The notes beneath the pieces were generated by a model, which did not search any database, was not told the DNA's origin, and saw only the letters and a program-made list of their open reading frames with translations. From STD1-204 sp041649895 (lineage in GTDB: Bacteria > Patescibacteriota > Minisyncoccia > Minisyncoccales > Minisyncoccaceae): DNA of 13,301 bases. Shown in pieces: positions 6,314-11,894 of the stretch (within the stretch, counting starts at the first letter, position 1; each line of letters starts with the position of its first letter). The DNA is taken from positions 1 through 13,301 of the forward strand of contig JBAZMG010000026.1 in the NCBI GenBank assembly GCA_041649895.1, read 5' to 3'. A program made the position numbers and the translations under genes.

Positions 6314-7230
6314 TAATATTAATATACGGAAAGGATACTTTCCGCGCGAACAAAAGAATAACCGAACTGATGGAGGAACATAAAAAAAGGCACGCGAGCG
6401 GGCTTAATTTGAGGCGGCTTGAAGCGAAAAGCATTTCTTTTGAAGATCTGAGAAGCGAAATGTTTGAATTTTCAATGTTCAAAGAAAAAAAATTGATAAT
6501 CCTCGAAAATCTTTCCAATAACGCGAAATTAAAAGAAGAATTTTTAAAGCGAGGAGATATTTTTATCGAGGGCGACAATGTTCTTATTTTGTACGAAAGG
6601 GGAGATATTCCGGCAAGGGACAAGCTGATCAATTATTGCGAGAAAAATAAAATAAAGATCGAGGAATTTTTGGAATTGAGCGGAGCGAAAATAAAAGCTT
6701 GGATAAACAAGCGAGTGGAAGAAATGGGCGGGAAAATATCTTCTGCCGCGGCGGAGAGATTGGTCGAATTCGTGGGTTCGGATCTGTGGCGAATGGATAA
6801 TGAGCTCGCGAAAGCGTTGAATTACAGCCGGGCCAATAAAAACGAAGAGATCACCGTTAAGGACGTGGAAGAAATGGTGATTCCTGAATGGGAAGTGAAT
6901 ATCTTTGACGCGGTTGACGCGATCGCCGCGAACGACAAAAAGAAAGCCATAAATCTTTTTAAAAAACAGATCGAGGACGGAGCGGAAATACCTTACTTGT
7001 TCGCGATGATAGCCTGGCAAGTAAAGAATATAATTTCCGCCAAAGCGGAAGGGAGTGGAGCCAAAGGAATAAGCCCTTTCGTTTTAAGAAAAGCGCTTTA
7101 CCAAGCGAAAAATTTTGAACTCGATCATTTGAAAAAAATTTACGCGCGAATAGTGGAACTGGATTCGGCCTTGAAAGTCGGCAGGATAAACCCCGAAGCC
7201 GCGCTTGATATACTGATATTGGAAATGTAA
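6310..7230 (+). CDS. holA: DNA polymerase III delta subunit (HolA)
   Basis: The delta subunit opens the beta sliding clamp and is part of the clamp-loader complex. The 306-residue protein is somewhat shorter than the E. coli subunit. Recognisable family features in order are the N-terminal IILIYGKDTFRA, a segment with LIILEN and VLILYER in the degenerate ATPase-like fold, LWRMDNELAKAL (159-170), NIFDAVDAI (197-205) and IAWQVKNII (234-242), ending with the usual RINPEAALDILIL. ATG 6310 overlaps the fpg stop as ATGA, which suggests translational coupling; an in-frame ATG at 6295 is a weaker choice because it would lie inside the Fpg tail. A bidirectional terminator starts at its stop codon. Sequence divergence in this family is high, but the pattern is convincing. 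Confidence 0.88.
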   Translation: MIILIYGKDTFRANKRITELMEEHKKRHASGLNLRRLEAKSISFEDLRSEMFEFSMFKEKKLIILENLSNNAKLKEEFLKRGDIFIEGDNVLILYERGDIPARDKLINYCEKNKIKIEEFLELSGAKIKAWINKRVEEMGGKISSAAAERLVEFVGSDLWRMDNELAKALNYSRANKNEEITVKDVEEMVIPEWEVNIFDAVDAIAANDKKKAINLFKKQIEDGAEIPYLFAMIAWQVKNIISAKAEGSGAKGISPFVLRKALYQAKNFELDHLKKIYARIVELDSALKVGRINPEAALDILILEM

Positions 7231-7278
7231 AAAACCGATCCGCCTCCGCCAGTTGGCGGATGGCGAACCGGTTTTTTT
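7229..7278. terminator. Bidirectional intrinsic terminator between holA and rpsT
   Basis: An inner stem TCCGCC-AGTT-GGCGGA (7245-7260) is enclosed by CGCC/GGCG and by AAAACCG (7231-7237) paired with CGGTTTT (7269-7275). A run of seven T follows on the plus strand, and the A-run at 7229-7234 gives six T on the minus strand. It can therefore end both the fpg-holA transcript and the convergent rpsT transcript. Confidence 0.88.
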
Positions 7279-7287
7279 AGTTTGAGT

Positions 7288-7560
7288 TTATTTGGCTTTT
7301 TTCAATTTTTCCGCGTTTCTCGCGATCCTTGATTTTTTTCTGCTCGCGTTGTTTTTTTTGATAACTCCCGTTTTGGCGGCCTTATCGATCGCTTTGTATA
7401 CCAAGGGTAATATCTTTTCCACTTCTTCCACTTTATTCTCTTCTATCAAAGCCAAAGCTTGTTTTAAAAGCTTTTTCATTTCCGTGTTGCGCGCTAAATT
7501 CTTTTCCCTTTTTTTGGGATTTTGTCTTAGCTGTTTTTTTGCTGATTTTGTTATAGGCAT
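7288..7560 (-). CDS. rpsT: 30S ribosomal protein S20
   Basis: S20 is a helical protein that binds 16S rRNA early in small-subunit assembly. The 90-residue product is lysine-rich and has the family pattern MPITKSAKKQLRQN at the N-terminus, a central KLLKQALALIEENK helix, and AIDKAAKTGVIKKNNASRKK with SRIARN near the end. ATG 7560 is chosen over an upstream start at 7593 because S20 begins right at MP(I/N)xKSA, and because the longer form would translate the hairpin repeat. There is no separate Shine-Dalgarno, but the GGGGGT arm of hairpin copy B ends 9 bases before the ATG. It is transcribed alone and convergently with holA. High confidence. Confidence 0.95.
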   Translation of the reverse strand: MPITKSAKKQLRQNPKKREKNLARNTEMKKLLKQALALIEENKVEEVEKILPLVYKAIDKAAKTGVIKKNNASRKKSRIARNAEKLKKAK

Positions 7561-7565
7561 ATTAT

Positions 7566-7609
7566 TTTTACCCCCATCTTTTAGGGTTCCCAAAAAGGTG
7601 GGGGTGAAT
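7566..7609 (-). repeat. Hairpin repeat, copy B (rpsT leader)
   Basis: On the minus strand the sequence reads ATTCACCCCCACCTTTTT, a GGGAACCCT loop, then AAAAGATGGGGGTAAA. The arms 7592-7605 and 7570-7582 pair with one C/A mismatch in the rpsT sense strand, and the loop can add GGG/CCC. The 3' arm GGGGGT could pair with the usual 16S tail ACCUCC with one G-U pair and ends 9 bases before the rpsT ATG. It matches copies A and C in arms and in the flanking ATTCA. Confidence 0.82.
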
Positions 7610-7644
7610 TATGTATATACCAATATATACAGCAAATTTGTCGA
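7608..7644 (-). promoter_or_regulatory. Probable rpsT promoter region (position uncertain)
   Basis: On the minus strand two overlapping choices exist: TTGCTG (7635-7630), 16 bases, CATAAT (7613-7608); or TCGACA (7644-7639), 19 bases, TATATA (7619-7614). The first would start transcription inside hairpin copy B, the second just before it. Either way the rpsT leader is short, about 40-50 bases, and made mostly of the hairpin. Confidence 0.35.
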
Positions 7645-7669
7645 AAACGCAAGCCTTTTGAAAATGAAT

Positions 7670-7701
7670 AACCTCTTACAAAAGTAAGAGGTTGTGTTTT
7701 T
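7670..7701 (-). terminator. Intrinsic terminator after the small membrane protein gene
   Basis: A perfect 10-bp stem AACCTCTTAC (7670-7679) / GTAAGAGGTT (7684-7693) with an AAAA loop. On the minus strand it lies 33 bases after the stop codon at 7727 and is followed by ATTCATTTTC, a modest T-rich tail. On the plus strand it is followed by GTGTTTTT, but no plus-strand gene ends here, so the minus strand is the likely user. Confidence 0.65.
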
Positions 7702-7726
7702 GAAACAATTTGAGTTTTGATCGCGA

Positions 7727-7954
7727 TCAAAGTGGTCGCATCGGATATTTTTCGGTTTCTTCGTTTTCAATAACGCTTTTAATGTATCTGGGGATAAATA
7801 TTCCCAATGCCACGCCAAGTATTATGGCAAAGAGGCAAAAAATGAACAAAGCTAACATCCAATGCATTGTCGCGGACAAGATAATTGCCAAGAGTAGGAT
7901 AAACCCTATGGCAGATTCGGTCAGTATCTTTACTCTCTCTTTCTTTGGCAACAT
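7727..7954 (-). CDS. Small two-helix membrane protein, unknown function
   Basis: A 75-residue protein beginning MLPKKERVKILTES. Two hydrophobic helices, about residues 15-29 and 31-53, are joined by a short ATMHWM turn, followed by a polar tail ending NEETEKYPMRPL. The short loop suggests a tight hairpin, and positive residues at the N-terminus suggest both ends are cytoplasmic. ATG 7954 is chosen over an in-frame TTG at 7981 because GGAG lies 8 bases upstream. The gene is divergent from ruvA, followed by a hairpin terminator, and stands between two housekeeping genes. I recognise no family, and the context gives no clear function. The antisense reading (7710-7958 plus) has no comparable protein-like pattern. 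Confidence 0.65.
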   Translation of the reverse strand: MLPKKERVKILTESAIGFILLLAIILSATMHWMLALFIFCLFAIILGVALGIFIPRYIKSVIENEETEKYPMRPL

Positions 7955-7998
7955 ATAACTGTCTCCGCCAATAGAATACAATAAATAGTCAAATTATG

Positions 7999-8027
7999 CA
8001 AGATTCGGGCCAATGAGCCGAATCTTG
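7999..8027. repeat. Perfect inverted repeat between the membrane protein gene and ruvA
   Basis: CAAGATTCGG (7999-8008) and CCGAATCTTG (8018-8027) are separated by nine bases. Neither side has a T-run. It lies 45 bases upstream of the start of the minus-strand gene, with CATAAT just beyond it on that strand, and 45 bases upstream of the ruvA -35 box. A second short one, GGGC/GCCC, is at 8043-8059. It could be an operator or a leader hairpin; no known family is recognised. Confidence 0.6.
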
Positions 8028-8061
8028 TCCTGACAAAGGAACGGGCAAGCCACAAGCCCAA

Positions 8062-8082
8062 TATTTAATTCTTGATTCTTTA
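8062..8082 (+). repeat. Heptamer repeat at the ruvA promoter
   Basis: TTCTTGA (8069-8075) and TTCTTTA (8076-8082) follow a degenerate unit TATTTAA. About 18 of 21 bases from 8065 match the array upstream of tsaE. The TTGATT used as the -35 box lies inside the array. Confidence 0.5.
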
Positions 8083-8101
8083 TGCTAATCCATTATATAA
8101 T
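8072..8101 (+). promoter_or_regulatory. Predicted sigma70-type promoter for ruvA-murE
   Basis: TTGATT (8072-8077), an 18-base spacer and a perfect TATAAT (8096-8101). The expected transcription start is about 8107-8110, at or a few bases before the ruvA ATG at 8110, so the transcript would be leaderless or nearly so. Confidence 0.65.
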
Positions 8102-8109
8102 AGTAGTTG

Positions 8110-8676
8110 ATGATCAGTTTTTTAAACGGTAAAATCACATATAAAGATGACAAAAAGATCATTCTGGATAAGAATGGGATCGGTTTTGAGATTTTTTTAG
8201 CTCCGGATAATTTGGAAAAAACGGCCATTGGTGAAGAAAAACAAATATTTACCTTTTTGTTTCTTGGTGAAAAGGTAATAGAGTTGTATGGATTTATGAG
8301 CGAAAAGGAATTGGAGTTGTTTCGAATTTTAAAAGGCGTATCCGGAGTGGGACCGAAGACGGCAATGAATCTGGCCGTGGCGGAATCAATCGAAAAACTA
8401 AAAGAAATTTTGGAAGGAGGAAAAATGCCCGCGGGCGCCAAGGGTATCGGTGCGAAAAAATTGCAAAAGATATTATTGGAACTTACCGGAAAAATAGAAG
8501 AGATAAACAAAAATATTAAAAAAGTGAATTACGCTGATGAAGTTTACGGTGCGTTGTCCGAGCTCGGTTTTTCCAAAAATCAGATTGCGATCGCCTTAGC
8601 TCAAATTCCGCCGGAAATAAAAGATCCGAAAGAGAGGATCAAGCAAGCGTTAAAATTTTTAGCCGCAACAAGATGA
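8110..8676 (+). CDS. ruvA: Holliday junction branch migration protein RuvA
   Basis: RuvA binds four-way DNA junctions and loads the RuvB motor for branch migration in recombination repair. The 188-residue product starts MISFLNGKI (OB-fold domain I, to about residue 62, ending ELYGFMSEKE). The helix-hairpin-helix domain II has GVSGVGPKTAMNLAV (76-90) and KGIGAKKLQKILLEL (111-125). The C-terminal RuvB-contacting domain III follows a linker, about 142-188, ending ERIKQALKFLAATR. ATG 8110 is preferred to an in-frame TTG at 8107 because RuvA begins MI; there is no room for a Shine-Dalgarno after the predicted promoter. The stop overlaps the murE start as ATGA. ruvB and ruvC are not adjacent. Assignment is firm. 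Confidence 0.95.
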   Translation: MISFLNGKITYKDDKKIILDKNGIGFEIFLAPDNLEKTAIGEEKQIFTFLFLGEKVIELYGFMSEKELELFRILKGVSGVGPKTAMNLAVAESIEKLKEILEGGKMPAGAKGIGAKKLQKILLELTGKIEEINKNIKKVNYADEVYGALSELGFSKNQIAIALAQIPPEIKDPKERIKQALKFLAATR

Positions 8677-9932
8677 GCCTTAAAAGTTTTGTCCGAAAAT
8701 TGATCCCGAAAAGCTTTATTAATCTCTACCACCTGGGTATGGCTTTTTTAGCCGCTTTGCGCTATGGATTTCCGTCGAAAAAGATCAAAGTGATCGGCGT
8801 CACAGGCACGAACGGCAAATCAACGGTTATTAATATCGCTTCAAAAATATTGGAAAAGGGCGGATTTAAAGTGGCCGCCTTGACTTCAATAATGTTTAAG
8901 ATCGGAGAAAAAGAGGAAGAAAACAAGCTCAAGATGACTATGCCCGGCCGTTTTGTGATCAACAAGTTTTTGAGCGATGCCGTAAGGGCGGGCTGTGATA
9001 TTGCCATTGTTGAGACCACTTCCGAGGGAGTAGTGCAAAACCGGCACAAATTCATTGATTTTAAAACAGCGGTTTTCACCACTCTTAATCCCGAACACAT
9101 TGAATCTCATGGCGGCTTTGAAAATTATAAGCGCGCCAAAGGAAAATTTTTCAATTCCGTGAAAGGTACGCATATAATAAATATCGATGATAAACATTCC
9201 GATTATTTCTTAAGTTTTCCGTCTGAAAAAATCATTACTTATGGGATCAATAATTCAAAGGCGGACATAAAAGCGGAAGATGTTTTTGTGTCTTATGACG
9301 GATCGCGATTCCGCGTTAAAGGATATGATTTTGACTTAAAAATTCTGTGCAGCTTTAATGTTTATAACGCCCTGGCCGCGATCGCTATCGCGGTGTCGGA
9401 AGGAGTGAGTATGGAAAATTGCCAAAAGGGGATAGCCGAAGTATCGCAAATCGCGGGTCGAATGGAAAAGGTGATAGACGATTCTTTTAAAGTTTTTATT
9501 GATTACGCCTTTATTCCCGTAGCACTGGAAAAAGTTTATGAATTTGTAAAACCGAAAACCGGGAAACTGATTTCCGTTTTGGGTTCTTGCGGAGGAGGAA
9601 GGGATAAATGGAAGCGCCCGGTGTTGGGGGGTATCGCGGATCAATACGCGGATGTTGTAATTGTGACAAACGAAGATCCTTACGATGAGAATCCGCAAAG
9701 CATTATCGACGAGGTGAGTGTGGGCGTGAAAAATAAAAACAAATTGATGAAAATTTTTGACCGTCGCGAAGCAATAAACAAAGCTCTGAGTTTGGCGGGA
9801 GAAGGGGACGTGGTTGTGATCACGGGCAAGGGGTGCGAGCCGTGGATCTGCTGGGAAGATGGGCGAAAGGAAGCGTGGGATGACCGCAGGATAGTCAAAG
9901 AAGAACTCCTTAAAATCGGCAGCGCCCGGTAA
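8673..9932 (+). CDS. murE: MurE-type Mur ligase lacking the usual N-terminal domain
   Basis: MurE enzymes add the third amino acid (diaminopimelate or lysine) to UDP-MurNAc-dipeptide in peptidoglycan synthesis. The 419-residue protein has the ATP loop VTGTNGKST (43-51), ETTSEG (114-119), the loop NPEHIESHGG with probable carbamylated K156, GRMEKV (262-267), the region VLGSCGGGRDKWKRP, and a C-terminal GKGCEPW. The UDP-binding domain of about 90 residues that precedes the ATP loop in E. coli MurE is missing; only 40 residues, partly hydrophobic, stand there. Several signatures differ: DYAH is DYAF (277-280), GKGHE is GKGCE (385-389), and the amino-acid selecting DNPR position reads EDPY (334-337). 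Specificity for diaminopimelate therefore cannot be assumed. The start overlaps ruvA as ATGA, and a terminator follows. Mur ligase family is certain, MurE likely. Confidence 0.83.
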   Translation: MSLKSFVRKLIPKSFINLYHLGMAFLAALRYGFPSKKIKVIGVTGTNGKSTVINIASKILEKGGFKVAALTSIMFKIGEKEEENKLKMTMPGRFVINKFLSDAVRAGCDIAIVETTSEGVVQNRHKFIDFKTAVFTTLNPEHIESHGGFENYKRAKGKFFNSVKGTHIINIDDKHSDYFLSFPSEKIITYGINNSKADIKAEDVFVSYDGSRFRVKGYDFDLKILCSFNVYNALAAIAIAVSEGVSMENCQKGIAEVSQIAGRMEKVIDDSFKVFIDYAFIPVALEKVYEFVKPKTGKLISVLGSCGGGRDKWKRPVLGGIADQYADVVIVTNEDPYDENPQSIIDEVSVGVKNKNKLMKIFDRREAINKALSLAGEGDVVVITGKGCEPWICWEDGRKEAWDDRRIVKEELLKIGSAR

Positions 9933-9955
9933 AAAAACAACAAAAAACAACGAAA

Positions 9956-9986
9956 GGGCGCAATCACTGGTTGCGTCCGTTTTCTT
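9956..9986 (+). terminator. Intrinsic terminator after murE
   Basis: GGGCGCAA (9956-9963) pairs with TTGCGTCC (9971-9978), with one G-T pair and a seven-base loop, followed by GTTTTCTT. It begins 24 bases after the murE stop codon. Its T-run touches the -35 box of the next promoter. Confidence 0.75.
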
Positions 9987-10012
9987 GACATTAGCCCATT
10001 TTTAAGTAGAAT
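9985..10012 (+). promoter_or_regulatory. Predicted strong sigma70-type promoter of the ATP synthase operon
   Basis: A perfect TTGACA (9985-9990), a 16-base spacer and TAGAAT (10007-10012). Transcription would start near 10019, leaving a leader of about 48 bases before atpB at 10067. The leader is T-rich, with no Shine-Dalgarno. Confidence 0.75.
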
Positions 10013-10066
10013 ATAGGTGGCAATAAACATTTGCATTAATTTTTTTGATTTTTTGATTTAAACCAG

Positions 10067-10774
10067 ATGAATATACACGTAGCATTATTCGGGGAACCGA
10101 TTTTTAACTTTTTCGGTTTGGAAGTTACAAATACATTATTGTTAAGCGTAATAGTCGCTATTTTGCTCTTTATTTTGTTTGCCTTTGGCCTTAAAAAAAG
10201 GGAAATGATTCCTGGAAAAGTTCAGAATTTTTTTGAAATTATATTGGAAACGATTTTCGGACTTTTTGACACAATGACGGGAAGCAGAAAAAAAACCGAG
10301 GAAGTTTTTCCTTTGGCCGCGGCTTTGTTTCTTTTTATTCTTTCTTGTAATTTGATCGAAATAGTCCCCGGGTTAGGGGTTTTTTCATTTCTTAGGGCTC
10401 CGAGCTCTGACCTTCATTTTACCCTAGCAATAGCGATTTTTGCGATGGCGTATGTCCACATCGCCGCGTTTAAGCAATTGGGAGGAGGAGAATATTTGAA
10501 AAAATATATAAAATTTGAATCACCGATTATGTTTTTTGTGGGCGCGTTGGAGGGTATCGGAGAATTAACCAGAACATTTTCTTTAGGGGTTAGGCTTTTT
10601 GGAAACCTGTTTGCCGGTGAAATATTATTAATGATCATTTCATTTATGGTCCCGTTGATAGTGCCGTTGCCATTTCTTGGATTGGAATTATTTGTGGCAT
10701 TTATTCAGGCCTTGGTATTTTCCGCGCTGATAACCGTTTTTTACGCTTTTACAACCACACATGAAGAACATTAA
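10067..10774 (+). CDS. atpB: ATP synthase F0 subunit a
   Basis: Subunit a forms the two half-channels through which ions pass to the c-ring in the membrane. The 235-residue protein has about five hydrophobic helices. The essential arginine is R176 in SLGVRLFGNLFAGE (172-185), and the last helix has the expected glutamine (Q214 in FIQAL). Length is typical for short bacterial a subunits. ATG 10067 has no Shine-Dalgarno; no better in-frame start lies nearby, and MNIHVALFGEPIF is a normal beginning. The 3' end overlaps the next gene by 14 bases, consistent with one operon. Confidence 0.95.
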   Translation: MNIHVALFGEPIFNFFGLEVTNTLLLSVIVAILLFILFAFGLKKREMIPGKVQNFFEIILETIFGLFDTMTGSRKKTEEVFPLAAALFLFILSCNLIEIVPGLGVFSFLRAPSSDLHFTLAIAIFAMAYVHIAAFKQLGGGEYLKKYIKFESPIMFFVGALEGIGELTRTFSLGVRLFGNLFAGEILLMIISFMVPLIVPLPFLGLELFVAFIQALVFSALITVFYAFTTTHEEH

Positions 10775-11015
10775 ACGAAACAATATTTGGTATGTGGCGG
10801 GGATGGGAACCCAATTGGGGTTCTTGATAGCAACGCCCATTGTGGTATGCTTGATTATCGGAGTGGCAATCGACAAAAAGTTCAATACCGCTCCGCTGTA
10901 TATATTGATATTTCTTATTTTGGGATCAATTTTAACCGTAGTCGATGTTTATAAATTGATATTACCATTTTTGGAAAAAAGGTCGTTAACAGGCAAAGAA
11001 GATAAAAAAGATTAA
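10761..11015 (+). CDS. AtpZ/AtpI-like small ATP synthase-associated membrane protein
   Basis: An 84-residue protein with two hydrophobic helices, about residues 17-36 and 45-66. The pattern GMGTQLGFLIATPIVV, then GVAIDKKFNTAPLYIL and LGSILTVVDVY, resembles the ATPase_gene1 (AtpZ) family of Mg2+/Ca2+-linked helper proteins found in ATP synthase operons, with the D-x-x-F/L-x-T-x-P loop between the helices. It probably assists c-ring assembly or cation supply, which is inference from the family. The unusual point is its place between atpB and atpE: atpI/atpZ genes normally come before atpB. It overlaps atpB by 14 bases and has a charged tail ending GKEDKKD. No Shine-Dalgarno is seen. Confidence 0.7.
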   Translation: MKNIKRNNIWYVAGMGTQLGFLIATPIVVCLIIGVAIDKKFNTAPLYILIFLILGSILTVVDVYKLILPFLEKRSLTGKEDKKD

Positions 11016-11173
11016 TCAAATAATAATTCAACCCCCACCTTTTTGTAAAAGATGGGGGAGATAATAATAAATAGTCTTTTAAAACGATTTAAGCTGTTTA
11101 ACCGGGTTACCCCCTTAAATAGCGCTACGCTAATAGTGCAAAGCAAAATTGTTTAAAACGACGATAAAAAAAT
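11016..11173 (+). other. 158-base gap before atpE
   Basis: The only long gap inside the operon. It contains hairpin repeat copy C, a TAACC-G-GGTTA palindrome (11098-11108), a second CCCCC run (11110-11114) that could compete for the GGGGG arm of the repeat, TAGCG-CTA-CGCTA (11119-11131), and a direct repeat TTTAAAACGA near 11077 and 11151. I found no convincing internal promoter, open reading frame or Shine-Dalgarno. Confidence 0.6.
11025..11060 (+). repeat. Hairpin repeat, copy C (between the AtpZ-like gene and atpE)
   Basis: AATTCA precedes ACCCCCACCTTTTT, then GT, then AAAAGATGGGGGAG. The stem pairs 11032-11043 with 11047-11058 with the same single C/A mismatch (11038/11052) as copies A and B, around a TGT loop. 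It lies 115 bases before atpE. What follows is AGATAATAATAA, not a T-run, so it is not a classical terminator. Confidence 0.8.
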
Positions 11174-11395
11174 ATGACAGAATTAGTAAAAATCGCGGCC
11201 GCTATCGCTATTGGTGTTGGAGCCGTGGCCCCAAGTTGGGCAATTGGTATGATCGGTTCAAAAGGTTCGGAAGCTATCGGAAGAAATCCCGAGGCTGCTT
11301 CAAAGGTACAAACTGCTATGATTTTGGCTATCGCTTTCGCGGAAGCTGTTGCTATTTATGCCTTGGTAGTCGCCTTGATAATATTATTCGTTTAA
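11174..11395 (+). CDS. atpE: ATP synthase F0 subunit c
   Basis: Subunit c forms the rotating membrane ring. The 73-residue protein has two helices joined by the polar loop EAIGRNPEA (33-41). The ion-binding carboxylate is E57 in AFAEAVAIYAL. The neighbours A58 and V59 stand where Na+-binding rings such as that of Ilyobacter have S and T, and the first helix (APSWAIGM) lacks the matching glutamine, so a proton-driven ring is the better inference. ATG 11174 gives the standard length; it lacks a Shine-Dalgarno but follows a 158-base leader with hairpin copy C. High expression relative to its neighbours is expected, because many c copies are needed per enzyme. Confidence 0.95.
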   Translation: MTELVKIAAAIAIGVGAVAPSWAIGMIGSKGSEAIGRNPEAASKVQTAMILAIAFAEAVAIYALVVALIILFV

Positions 11396-11405
11396 GCGCT
11401 AATCA

Positions 11406-11894
11406 ATGGAAACCTTAGCAATCGATTGGAAAATTTTAATAGCCCAGATAATCAATTTCGCGATCTTGTTTTTTTTGCTGAAACAATTTGTTTTCGGTCC
11501 GTTCTTGGCGTTGATGAAAAAAAGACGGGAGAAAATAGAGGAGGGCATTCAAAAATCGGATGAAGCGGAAGAAAAATTGAAAAAGATAATGGAGGTTAAA
11601 GAAAGGGCGGACAGGGAAAATGAGGAAAAAAGAAAAGAAACCCTTTTAAGGGCGGGAGAAGAATCAAAAGAAAAAATAAGATTGGCGACCGAAAAAGCGG
11701 ACAAGGAAAGAGAAGCGATCTTGATCAGGGCGGAAAAAGACGCGAGGGAATTAAAAGAGCGCGAACAAGAAGAAACACAGCGCGAGATGATAGAAAACGC
11801 CTTTTTGCTCACGGAAAAGCTGCTTAAAGAAAACGTGGACGAGAACAAAAACAAGCAAATAACGGAAGATTTTTTGAAAAAGATCAAAGCATGA
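11406..11894 (+). CDS. atpF: ATP synthase F0 subunit b
   Basis: Subunit b is the peripheral stalk that holds F1 to the membrane. The 162-residue protein has one N-terminal membrane helix (about residues 9-29, LIAQIINFAILFFLL) after a short METLAIDWK, then a long charged coiled coil of Lys/Glu/Ala heptads from about 36 to 150. This is the full family architecture at normal length. It starts 10 bases after the atpE stop, without a clear Shine-Dalgarno. Its stop overlaps the atpH start as ATGA. Only one b-type gene is present here, so the stalk is probably a homodimer. Confidence 0.93.
   Translation: METLAIDWKILIAQIINFAILFFLLKQFVFGPFLALMKKRREKIEEGIQKSDEAEEKLKKIMEVKERADRENEEKRKETLLRAGEESKEKIRLATEKADKEREAILIRAEKDARELKEREQEETQREMIENAFLLTEKLLKENVDENKNKQITEDFLKKIKA

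Noticed and set aside
7292..7687. Plus-strand hydrophobic open frame of 131 codons
   Set aside because: It is the antisense of rpsT; the lysine-rich S20 codons read as Phe/Leu on the other strand.
7710..7958. Plus-strand open frame of 82 codons
   Set aside because: Antisense to the small membrane protein, without a ribosome binding site or protein-like pattern.
11025..11060. Hairpin copy C as an intrinsic terminator
   Set aside because: It is followed by AGATAATAATAA rather than a T-run, and the operon clearly continues.
11149..11418. Plus-strand open frame of 89 codons over atpE
   Set aside because: Out-of-frame reading of atpE; composition rich in Arg, Cys and Tyr and no family match.
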